In this document: in pieces, positions 23,032 to 33,231 of the stretch
Numbering within the stretch: position 1 is the stretch's first letter
Layout: each line of letters begins with the position of its first letter
NCBI GenBank assembly: GCA_022701365.1
Contig: JAKUHH010000146.1
Location: 5,677-69,676, forward strand
Reading direction: 5' to 3'
DNA length: 64,000 nt
From: Mycocentrospora acerina
Lineage: Eukaryota; Ascomycota; Dothideomycetes; Pleosporales
The notes under the pieces: generated by a model
What the model saw: only the letters and a program-made list of their open reading frames with translations
Databases searched by the model: none
Told to the model about the DNA's origin: nothing
Program-made: the position numbers and the translations under genes

Positions 23032-23871
23032 TTCTGAAAACCCGTTGGAAACGATGCGAGTAGAGCTCGCTGAGAAAACTCCGCGAGGAATCGATGAACG
23101 ATGTGGTATGGTCCAATGTTGTTGGAGTAAATAAGATGACGAATGGAGAGTTCAATTTACCGCACACCACCGCAGAACTACAGTGGGAAAGAGAAAGAAA
23201 TACAGGTTACAAAAGACAGTTTTACAACAGAGTGACAAAGACTAAGCCATTGCTTGATCTCATCTCATCTCAACTGATCTGCGCCTCAGTCCAGTCGGCA
23301 AACATACCTATGCACAGACACGCCCGTCTCAAGCCGCGCCCAGGTGCATCTTTTTCTTACGTGTACACATACATTCTCCCTCAGCTGAAACAGAATAATT
23401 CTCTTGATCTCGGTCAGTTTGAACATATTCAGGCGATTTAGACTGTATTCAGTCGGCGTCGGCGCGCCAAGATCTGTCAAAATGTTCGGCTTTGTCCGGC
23501 TAAAAATAGAGTTGAACGTCCCATATCGAAGACATGACAACGCAAAGACTGGTCGGTTTGGAAGTGCAAGGCGAATGAAGTCGATTTATTTGTGCCTTAC
23601 TTACCAAAACTTTGCTGCATCTGCCAAGTCACTGGGAATGAGGAATTGCTACAAAATTGTATAGGTGAGAGAGAATGGTGGCATTAAAATCGGACTACCT
23701 ACACGCTATGCAGATGCGCCTAAAGACACCGTCAAACTGGAGATGAGAAGTCATAAAGATCTTACCGTCGTATCGCAGAGGCTCATAATTTGTTTCTGTA
23801 CAAAACACGACGACTGTAAGTTTCTTCTTGTGTTGCATACTGTATTTCCGCCTTCTCATTATTTTACCTTT
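23032..23871. other. Intergenic region, chitin synthase promoter
   Basis: About 840 bp between the chitin synthase start and the Sti1 stop, both on the minus strand. Open frames are short and without recognisable domains. Nothing else seen. Confidence 0.4.
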
Positions 23872-25848
23872 TTATCGGCCCATGCGGATTACACCAGCGG
23901 CCACCAATTTCTGGATCTTTGCTCGGATGCCGGGGTTCTTGAGGTGTTCCTGCAGAGCGGCGGGATCGCCCTTGGCCTGCTGCAGGATAGCTTGCATGAC
24001 AGGGTCTTGCAAGATGCTGACGATCTGGTCAAGTAGTTAGCATAAATTCCAACGATATGTATAGAGACCAGACATACCTCTGGGTCACGCTGGATGCGCT
24101 CCATGGTTTGCTCTTCGGTCTCGCCCTCGCGTGCCGAGTACTGTGCTTCAAGAGCCTTCCTCTCCTGTTCTTGGATCTCCCTGGCGTTCTTGCCACCCTC
24201 GTCGTGCTCCATAGCCTCGGAACAAACATTGATGCACTTGTTATATTCGCGCATTGTGAAATAGGCCTGGGCCTTTCGCAGGTACGCTCGGATGAACTTG
24301 GGATCGCGCTTAATGGCTTCATCACAGTCCTGGACGGCCGAGGGGAATTCAAGCAGCTTGATGAAGCAGGCAGCACGGTTCGAGAATCCACGGGGGTCAT
24401 CAGGAGCACGCTTTATCATCTCCGAGTATGCCTCGACAGCAGCAGGCCAGTCAGACTCCTTGAACTTGGCGTTGCCGAGTTCACGTGCCTTCTCAGCCTC
24501 TTCGGGATTAATGTAGGCGTTCCTGTCCGCAGTAATCTTTGCCTTCTCAGCTGCGCGCAGCTTAGCGAGGACTTCGGGTGTGCGGTGTTCGGTCTGTGCC
24601 TTCTGGTAGAACTTGACTGCGTTGGCAAGGTCGCCCATCTTCTCGTATGCGGTGCCAATTCGAGCGTACGCCCTGGACTGTGTTAGTATGGTAAGTACGA
24701 ATTGTATCTCTGCTTTACTCACTTGGCAATGATCTTGAAGTCTGCGTAGATCTCACGGCCGTACTCGATAGCCTGTTGACACGCCTCAACACAGCCCTGG
24801 TAATCGCCCTTCTCAAACTTGGCGGCTCCGAGGTTCGTCATATACGCGATATCCTTGTGTGTCTCCCAGGCTTTTGTGTAGTTCTCGATAGCCTCATCGA
24901 ACTGTCGCTTCTTGTAGAACTCTGTTCCCTTCTTCTTCAGCTCGTCTGCCTTGATCTTGGCCTCTTTCGCAGCCTTCTCCTCCTCCGTCTCCTCGTCCTC
25001 TGGCTCTGGCTCTGGTTCGGGCTCAGGCTGTTTCTTGGGCTGCTCAGTCGACGATGACCGCGGTGCATCAGGCATCTCTACATCCTCCTCAACTTCCCTC
25101 GGCGCACCATCGTCCTGTCCAGCCGCACCAGGCGCACCAAACTGCATGTCGATGCCCAAAAGTACGCTCATGACTTGCAAGAAGCGCGGGTCCTGCATGA
25201 ACTCGCCAACTCTGTTGGGGTTGCTCTTCAGTTGTTGGAGCTTGCCCATGAACTCAGGATCGGCGAGGAGAGAAGCAGTCTTGGGGTTGCCGGCGAGCTT
25301 CTGGATCATGTTGGGGTCGTTAAACATGCTACCAAGGCCACCAGAGGGGTCACCGCTGATGCCATCGGCCTCTGCTTCCTGTTCAATAGCGCGCTTGACG
25401 GCTGTGAGGCCAGACTTTGCTTGTGCGTTGTTTGGGTCGAGCTTGAGAGCCTCCTCGAAGGCGTCGGTTGCGCCAACTGTATCGTGTTAGCATGTGTTCT
25501 TCCCTGCCTTCACCAATATACCAATACAAACGTACCCAAATCACCGTCGCCGTGCAGCGCTGTTCCCTTGCGTCCCCAGCCCTTTGCCCAGTCAGGCTTG
25601 ATCTCCGTCACCTTGTTCGCGTCCTCGAGGGCCTTCTGCCAGTCCTTCAACGAGGCATACGCGCCTGATCGGTTCGAGTAGAGCACATGATTTGAGGGGT
25701 CGAGCTCGATGGCTTGTGAAAACTTCTCGCTGTGACGCTGTTAGCTCCTTGTTTTTGCGACTGTCGAGCTGCGGGGAGCTTACATGGACTCGGCGAACTT
25801 CTTCTCAGCGAAGAGCTTGTTTCCTTCCGCTTTCAGTGCGTCGGCCAT
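23872..25848 (-). CDS. sti1: Hsp70/Hsp90-organising co-chaperone Sti1 (Hop)
   Basis: A cytosolic TPR co-chaperone that bridges Hsp70 and Hsp90. Exons on the minus strand are 25848-25784, 25729-25536, 25476-24723, 24672-24078 and 24024-23872 (introns 50 to 59 bp, phases consistent), giving 586 residues, the usual length. TPR1 starts at residue 1 ([15 protein letters not shown]) and contains [11 protein letters not shown]. The first DP domain has [12 protein letters not shown] Pro-Glu/acidic linker separates it from TPR2A ([20 protein letters not shown]) and TPR2B ([12 protein letters not shown]). The C-terminal DP2 domain has [12 protein letters not shown] near-perfect heat shock element lies about 100 bp upstream. 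It is divergent from the FolB-domain gene. Confidence 0.96.
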
Positions 25849-26307
25849 GGCGGTCGATGTGTAGGGTGCTGTATGTGGATTTCTGCGTCGACTGCAAATT
25901 GTCGTCGCGTAGGCAGCAAGCGTCTTGAGCACTTTGTATGTGCTTGGGGAGAACGTTCTCGAAGCTGGTGGAGCGGCGTTTGTGGTGGGGCCGTGCCTTC
26001 CAGATCGAGCGTCACCCCACCCCACCACGACGTGAGTGAGGTACATTGATCTCGAGACCTCATAGGAAGTAAAGTACGTGTACGCTTGTGCTAATTCCTT
26101 GTACGTTATTCTGTTCTGTTGGCTGTACATGCTCATGGCTCTAGCATATGCATTGTGGCCTCCTCAACCATCTCCTATGCTGCATCTGACTTGAAAACAG
26201 AATCCGCATAGCTCCTTCTGTTTTTGTGCTCATCTGCAGTCAAATCATACCACAATTGGTCGAGGAATACCTTTCGTCTTTCCTCATTCGACAACTATCA
26301 TCTCGCC
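25849..26307. other. Bidirectional promoter region, sti1 / FolB-domain gene
   Basis: A 459-bp intergenic region between two divergent start codons. It contains a three-unit heat shock element close to sti1 (listed separately). No coding sequence. Confidence 0.6.
25951..25963. promoter_or_regulatory. Heat shock element (HSF binding site)
   Basis: GAACGTTCTCGAA gives three alternating pentamer cores, GAA-nn-TTC-nn-GAA, with exact spacing. It lies about 103 bp upstream of the sti1 start codon. Sti1 is heat-inducible through HSF in other eukaryotes, so the position makes sense. Confidence 0.75.
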
Positions 26308-27155
26308 ATGTCTGGGCTCGTTCGACAGGCTGTCTGGGATGCAGACTTGATCCAGAATGGCAAGTTTGACAAAATCGTTGTGCGAAACCTTGAAGTTACC
26401 ATCAATGCTGGCACCGACGTCTGGGGTCGCAAGAAGAAGCAGAGAGCACTGGTAAGCGTCACGGTGACTCTGGCAAACGAGTTCGCTTCCGCAACATCCT
26501 CCGACTCTGTCGACAACAGCACAATTCACTACGGAACGCTCAGCAAGGCTATTCAAGCCCAGTTCGATAGCCCAGGTTCCAATTGGATCTCTGCTTCAGA
26601 GCTTTCAAACTCAATCATTGCAAACGCAAATAAAGTCGCCAAAACAACGCCCATCTACGGCATAACGACGGATGTCTTCTTCGTCAAGGGCAGCATGTTT
26701 GGAGACGGTGCTGGCCAAGTCTTCTCTGCCAGGAACAGATCGGAGGGCTTGCACTCAAACGCCATGTATCTAAAGGATGTGCGCATTCCATGCGTGATTG
26801 GCGTCAACTCGAACGAGAGGCTCCAAAAACAACCTGTAGTAGTCAACTTGTGGATCGACTGCATCGATGCCGCCCGAGCAGACGAATACGCCAAAGTTGA
26901 AGGCGTTTTGTTCAAGGTAGGAGTGTTGATTACTTCATGGTTCAACCAGCTGATGCATGGCAGGTCATCTCAGAATCATCTTTTCAAACATTGGAGAGCC
27001 TCCTACCAAAGGTGATTGATGAACTGAAGGAAAAGGTCTTCACGGCAGACAAGGATAAGGACACCTGGATTAAACTTAGAATAGAGAAGCCCCTAGCTGT
27101 GCCCTTTGCAGACGCTCCTGCTGTTGAGATGTCACGCCCAGTTCGATCAAGATAG
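26308..27155 (+). CDS. Stand-alone dihydroneopterin aldolase (FolB)-like protein, two domains
   Basis: A protein with two tandem FolB-like (T-fold) regions. Exons are 26308-26916 and 26964-27155 (intron 47 bp), giving 266 residues. Domain 1 runs about residues 18-145 (DKIVVRNLEVTINAGTDVWG). Domain 2 starts near residue 150 with LKDVRIPCVIGVNSNER, the usual FolB start, and ends with IRIEKP-like sequence (LRIEKPLAVPFA). In fungi the folate enzyme Fol1 normally carries a FolB pair fused to HPPK and DHPS; here only the FolB part is present, with no pyrophosphokinase or synthase. It may be a separate enzyme or a paralog without aldolase activity. The ATG at 26308 is preferred over an upstream non-ATG frame extension. 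Confidence 0.85.
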
Positions 27156-28401
27156 GAGCAGCAAAACAATCAGCCGATGAATCATACGAGATTAGGCACA
27201 CACAGCCATGCTCTAGTATCGTGTAAACTGCTCGTACATCTAGTATTGAACTGACATACTTTGGCGAAAAACATACTTTGGCGAAAAATATACTTGTGGG
27301 CAAATCGTCGGTGGGATTTGTCTCCACGAACATTGGCGTATTCGGGAATAAGGTTGAAAACGGCTGCACAGTTTCTCAATGTGGGGGTACGCGAGGCTGC
27401 CTGTGTGTGGGGTACATGTCTTACAGTCAAGAAATAGCGATACTCACGCATCGTGTATGGAAATACGTAGCAACTACCTTCTGACACATCTGTGCATTGA
27501 CGTTTTCCAACGTTCATCACCACAGGTCGAAGCGAAAAAAGGTTGTCGAGGATACCCAGCCATCAAAGCAGATCCCCCACAAGTGCCCTGCTCGGCGTGA
27601 ACCATACCGACCGCTTTCCTCCGAACAAAGCCCACTCACGACCATCAAGCCCTCCTGGGGATTCCGAGGGCGGCCCCCTCCTCCCCGCACCCAAGCGTGG
27701 TTGGATCTTACATTTGCCACTCGCCAAAGATTTTTCACTTGTCAGGCTGCACTTGTTGGGTGGAAGCCGGATGTGGTTGAGCGCACCATGTCACGTCGCG
27801 TTAGTGGGGGCTGGGCGTGCGGCATTGAAGCATGGGCCGTTAGTAAATTTCGTGCTGGGAGCTATGGCCAGACTCCCAACAGTTGTGCATCGTGAACCCG
27901 TTTGACCCGTTTGTGAGGCTGTTGAGCATAGTCAATCAAGTGTTTTTTTCGCTCAGTGTCGGGACTACACGGGTCAATCTTGAAGTTCTGCAAACAAGCC
28001 ACTCTTGCGGTTGCAATGCTGTTGCTGCTGCTGCCAGCAAGGCTCAGCCCAGAGCATGCGAGGAGGGGCAGGATTGGAAGGCAGCGGCGCACATCACCAT
28101 CGATCATCGAGCTGAGATGGCGAGCCACGGTTGGAGGAGCTTCCTTGTTGCGTACTAGCCAGAGATGCCATGTATGTATAAGAGACGCCACCTCAGGATC
28201 CGCGCGCTGTCCTCTCACCAAACCGCTTTCAACCTCATAACCCACACGTTGCCTGGTCGAGGCACGTTCTCGCCCCACCTCCACTAGTGGAGACCCTGAT
28301 AACCGTCACCCTTTAAACAACCAGACCGCCGTCTTCTTTCCTCTCATCTATTCCCACCCTTTCTCCTGCCAGCGTCTTTTTACATACCTCAAACAGACAC
28401 C
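27156..28401. other. Intergenic region, ugp1 promoter
   Basis: About 1.2 kb with GC-richer sequence toward the right. Frames on both strands overlap one another and carry no domains. A direct repeat (ACATACTTTGGCGAAAAA) occurs twice near 27256-27291. Close to ugp1 there is a pyrimidine-rich stretch (about 28328-28380), common in highly expressed fungal promoters. Confidence 0.45.
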
Positions 28402-30547
28402 ATGGCTTCTCGCGCAATCCCCTCCCACCTCAAGCCTTCCGCCGCTGAGGGCGGTGAAGGTGGTCCTTTCCCTCGCCATCACGGCAAGACGCAGTCCCAC
28501 GTTGTGAGTACTCCCCAGCCTCTGCACTTTGCCATTGAGCAGGGTTTCTTTTCCTTTTTCCATGGCAACACCAATTGCCGTGTTGCTTTTGTGAGACGGC
28601 CTCGATTGTACCCACGCTCGAGGCTAGCATCAGCTCCAGCCCAGTGAGGAGAGGGTTTGTGAGCACAGAAGCTCGCAATCGGGCTCGAGCGCTCACACAC
28701 CGACTTTTTGAAGTTTCAACTATCGAGTGAATGGCGCCTCTGCATTCATTGCGAACTGTGGTCCTCGGCAGCTCCTACTGACTGGCATTTTCCTCTGCCG
28801 GCTTGGGATTGAGCTGCGGTCGCCTCCACCTTTCCAGCTGCAGCCACAGTACACGGAGTTTCTCCTGTGCTACAGTCAAACAGACCAACACCATTCCATT
28901 TGCATGCTTTGCTGACCATGTCCGACCAGGCTTTTGAGAACACATCCACCAACGTCGCTGCTTCGCAAATGCGCAATGCCCTCAACCAGCTTGCCGACAC
29001 TGTCAAGGACCCGGCCGAGAAGAAGGTGAGCACCGCCACTCCACACTTCCCCAACCTCCCATTGCTGGCATACAACATGACGCAACGGATCGTTCTGATT
29101 TGCTGTCAATGGCTATATGCGATGTTTTTGTTTGCGGGGCATGTCTCTACCTGACGAAGCGTGTACTGACCCCAAATAGTACTTCGAGACCGAAATGGAC
29201 AACTTCTTCGCCCTTTTCCGACGATACCTGAACGACAAGGCCAAGGGCAACGCCATTGACTGGAACCGCATCGCGCCTCCCAAGGCCGAGCAGGTTGTCA
29301 ACTACGAAGACCTCTCCAACTCGGAGGGTGTCGAATACCTCAACAAGCTCGCCGTCGTCAAGCTCAACGGTGGTCTCGGTACCTCGATGGGTTGCGTCGG
29401 CCCCAAGTCGGTCATTGAGGTCCGTGACGGCATGTCTTTCCTCGACTTGTCAGTCCGCCAGATCGAGTACCTCAACCGCACATACGGCGTCAACGTGCCA
29501 TTCGTCCTGATGAACTCGTTCAACACCGACAATGACACCGCGAGCATCATCAAGAAGTACGAGGGCCACAACATCGACATCCTCACCTTCAACCAGTCCA
29601 AGTACCCCCGTATCCTCAAGGACTCGTTGCTCCCTGCCCCCAAGAGCTCAGACTCTGACATTGCCAACTGGTACCCCCCGGGTCACGGTGACGTTTTCGA
29701 GTCGCTGTACAACGCCGGCATGATTGACAAGCTGGCCGAGCGTGGAATCGAGTATATCTTCCTTTCCAACGCCGACAACCTGGGTGCTGTTGTCGATCTT
29801 CGCATCCTGCAGCACATGGTTGACTCCAAGGCGGAGTACATTATGGAGTTGACCGACAAGACCAAGGCTGACGTCAAGGGTGGAACCATCATTGACTACG
29901 AGGGCTCGGTCCGTCTGCTCGAAATCGCCCAGGTGCCCAAGGAGCACGTCAACGAGTTCAAGTCGATTAAGAAGTTCAAGTACTTCAACACCAACAACAT
30001 CTGGATGAACCTTAGCGCCATCAAACGTGTTGTTGAGAGCAACGAGCTTGCCATGGAGATTATCCCCAACGGCAAGTCCATCCCTGCCGACAAGAAGGGC
30101 GAGGCCGATCTCTCGGTTCTCCAGCTCGAGACTGCTGTCGGTGCTGCTATCAAGCACTTCAAGAACGCACACGGTGTCAATGTTCCCCGCAGGCGATTCT
30201 TGCCCGTCAAGACTTGCTCCGATCTCATGCTCGTCAAGTCGGATTTGTACACACTTCAGCACGGCCAGCTGGTGATTGACCCCAACCGATTCGGTCCCGC
30301 TCCTCTCATCAAGCTCGGAAGCGACTTCAAGAAGGTTTCCAGCTTCCAGACCCGCATCCCATCCATTCCCAAGATTGTCGAGCTTGACCACTTGACCATT
30401 ACCGGACCTGTCAACCTTGGCCGTGGTGTCACCCTCAAGGGTACTGTCATCATCGTCGCAACGGAGGGCTCGACCATTGACATTCCCCCGGGTTCGATCC
30501 TTGAGAACGTTGTTGTCCAGGGTTCGCTGAGGTTGCTCGAGCACTAG
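28402..30547 (+). CDS. ugp1: UTP-glucose-1-phosphate uridylyltransferase (UDP-glucose pyrophosphorylase)
   Basis: Makes UDP-glucose from UTP and glucose-1-phosphate in the cytosol, feeding glucan, glycogen, trehalose and glycoprotein synthesis. Exons are 28402-28503, 28930-29025 and 29180-30547, with all junctions in phase 0, giving 521 residues, the normal eukaryotic length. The nucleotide-binding loop [12 protein letters not shown] is present, followed by [11 protein letters not shown] and the uridine/sugar site region ([12 protein letters not shown]). The C-terminal left-handed beta-helix ends with [13 protein letters not shown], used for octamer assembly. Intron 1 is unusually long for this window (426 bp). 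Strong preference for C-ending codons suggests high expression. The N-terminus ([12 protein letters not shown]) matches fungal orthologs, supporting this start. Confidence 0.97.
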
Positions 30548-33231
30548 ACGGCTTGCTTTTATTTTTTGCGTTTCTGATAGAATTTACGGCCACTTTGACC
30601 TTGTAAGCGCCTGGTCACGATGATGACATGCATTTGATATAGCTAGGGGGGATATCTAGAGGAGTGATCGGGAGCGTAGACTACTCGACGCTCTGTAGAT
30701 TGTAATGAAAAAAAGTATGTGTCTTGGAGATGAGTTGAATTTTCATGTCATATGTGTGTTATGTGTGTGCTTTTGATACAGATTTTGATACTACGATGAG
30801 ACTAGTTTCTGATGATGTGAACGGGAGTGTCAACAGATCCTGGAGAAGTCTTGGCAGGTGACTTACCAATCAGAGCTTAACCTATGAAAAGCAGATGATG
30901 TCTTGTTATATCTCTACCTTGGCAGCGTATACCCCTACAATTCGTGTCAGAATCATTGCTAGATGTGTCGACACGATTTTTTTCTAACATTTCAAGGCAA
31001 CACATATTGCCATTGTAGCTTTTGCTCTTTTTCAATTTGTACTCGACTTGGCATTTAACAAAATTACATGCCTTGTGTCAGGACACAGCTCTATCCCACT
31101 GTGCTACGCAAGCTAGCAAGGTACTGTGATCTAAAGTATAATAGACTTCAAGATAACACAGTACAAATTCTTTGTGTATAAGATAACTAAGCCCTACTAC
31201 ACATTAGGGTGACAAATCCTAACACTCTACAAATGTATAACGATATCTTGCTTTTAAAGTTTATCCGTTCAAATGTTGCCAGTTTTTGCATTTACACAAA
31301 CGTCTTCACGATTTGCTGTAGAATGAATAAAAATTGAAATTGTGAGAACACTTTCCTCTCTGATCGAATCAGACATGTGTATCTCACTTGCGGTCTGATA
31401 AAACTAGATTTAGACGTGGGTGTGTTCCTCTCTTCTGATTTTTTATGCTGTCGGGGATTTAACCTCTTGAGTGATCATTTGCATGGCGACAGTTCGATTA
31501 GAAGATTTACATGGCATCTAAAAATGACTCGTCTACTAAACTACTACGGAATTTATTTCACTAGAGAATGTGTCCTTGCATGTTGTAATTACCCCTTTAT
31601 TCTTACTCTGACGCTGTGTCTAAAACACCGATTCAAAGCAGGAGAAGAAATCTGTTGGATTATTACAAGTGTAAGAATAGGAGACTGAATAGACGACTGT
31701 GTGCTCAGAGGCTCATAAAACATGTAAAAGTGTATAATAGTTTGAATAGTAAATACTCTTTCTTTTAGCTGGCACCATCCAAGAACAGACTATCATTGCC
31801 TCAGCAGGTATCTGCCAAGTCAACCCGCATAACCCAGTGTACGCAATTGTAAAAAATGTAGACTTAGTTAGGAATGAAATGGCTTAATCAAACCAGATTC
31901 GCATCCACTTTTATAGTTTGCTCTATTAAATTTATCATCCATGCATTTTCAACGTATATAGATGACTTAGACCCCTCTTTGTACAAACTACATATCCAGT
32001 CTGACTTTTCTTGGATTCCAGCCTATAAGGCCACCCATATATGTACAGCTGGTACTATTGCTATCACCAGACTATTTTCTTACGTTTTAAAATCAAGTCA
32101 TTGTTCTAATTAAATTAAATACGTCCTTACTAGACTCTCCCCCTCTCTGTATGTGAACATCCTACTAGCAAGGTAAATCTCAAAACACTCGACACTTATA
32201 AATACTTTGGCAAAGAACATCTTTAATCATACAACTGACCAACTTCTCTCTCTCTCTTTCTCTCTCTCTCTATCTATCTCTTCTATTTTGTCCTTGTTTA
32301 CAGGCCACGTTTAAAAGTGAGAGTACTTAAAATTAATATCTAAAAAACAGATGTTAAATAATAGAATTCTCTTAGATAAGTAATGCTATCTATCTCTCTT
32401 CTATTTTAGAAGTAGTAAAATTATTATTCTCTTCTCCATGCCTACTACACTTATTAATTTTTTTTTATTGTTTTCATCTTCTTTACCTTGATACGTAAAA
32501 CAAATTCTAACAATACTAGTTTTCTTTTTATCACATCATTCTAATGTAAAACAGCATAAACATAAAGGTCCTCTAAGTATTAAAACCCCTAAATCCTATT
32601 ACTTATTACAATACTACGTGTGCAAAGTTAATACTTGAATATACAAAGACACGACAAATTTTCATTAACAGATGAAGTAGGATTTCTCTACTTGATCTTT
32701 ATTAAGTATAATTACAAGCAACAACTTACTATAAAAATACTTTTTTAAAAAAAAACACTCCCCCTAGATGAAAAGATATCTTGTGTCATGTTTTATTCAT
32801 ACAACAATAAATAAATAAAAAAATACAGCATTTTCTCACACTTGCAAAGAGTTGAACATGGTACAAGATAGATGTATGTATAGATAGATGAGTAGCTAGT
32901 CCTACTAATTACTACTACTACTACTAAAACCCTACAACAAGGATAGATAGACACACACACACAGACACATACATACATACGCAAAAAAAAAGAAGAAGAA
33001 AAAGAGCAAAGAAAAGAGGTATAACGATATACAAAAAATACAAAAATACAAAAAAAAAGGGTCAAAGGAGCGACCTCCTTCCCTCCCTCCGTCCATCACT
33101 CCCTCCACCCCTCTCTTACCCACCCATATTCTAACCGAATCCCTGCCAACCAACCAAAAAAAAAGCACAATGAGCACCACTTCCTACAACAACACCGTGA
33201 ATTAATTTTCATCGACGACAACAACCACCGC
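30548..33231. repeat. Gene-free AT-rich spacer with simple repeats and decayed elements
   Basis: From about 30,900 the sequence becomes AT-rich with no supported gene. CT microsatellites lie near 32,248-32,280 and ATCTATCTCTC tracts near 32,383. ACT, ACAC and CATA runs lie near 32,912-32,982, close to the 3' end of the tricalbin gene. A region with tRNA-like A and B boxes is near 31,039-31,105 on the minus strand. Frames such as 31,377-31,688 have no domain. I read it as decayed transposon sequence plus the tricalbin 3' flank. Confidence 0.5.

Noticed and set aside
23665..24036. Frame at the 3' end of sti1 on the plus strand
   Set aside because: Antisense to the last sti1 exon; codon pattern explained by the real gene.
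29648..30544. 298-codon antisense frame inside ugp1
   Set aside because: A mirror effect of strongly biased codons in ugp1; the product is low-information Leu/Val/Asp sequence.
31440..31500. Possible tRNA 3' half (a B-box-like GGTTAAATCCC on the minus strand)
   Set aside because: The T stem does not pair and no matching acceptor or D arm is present.
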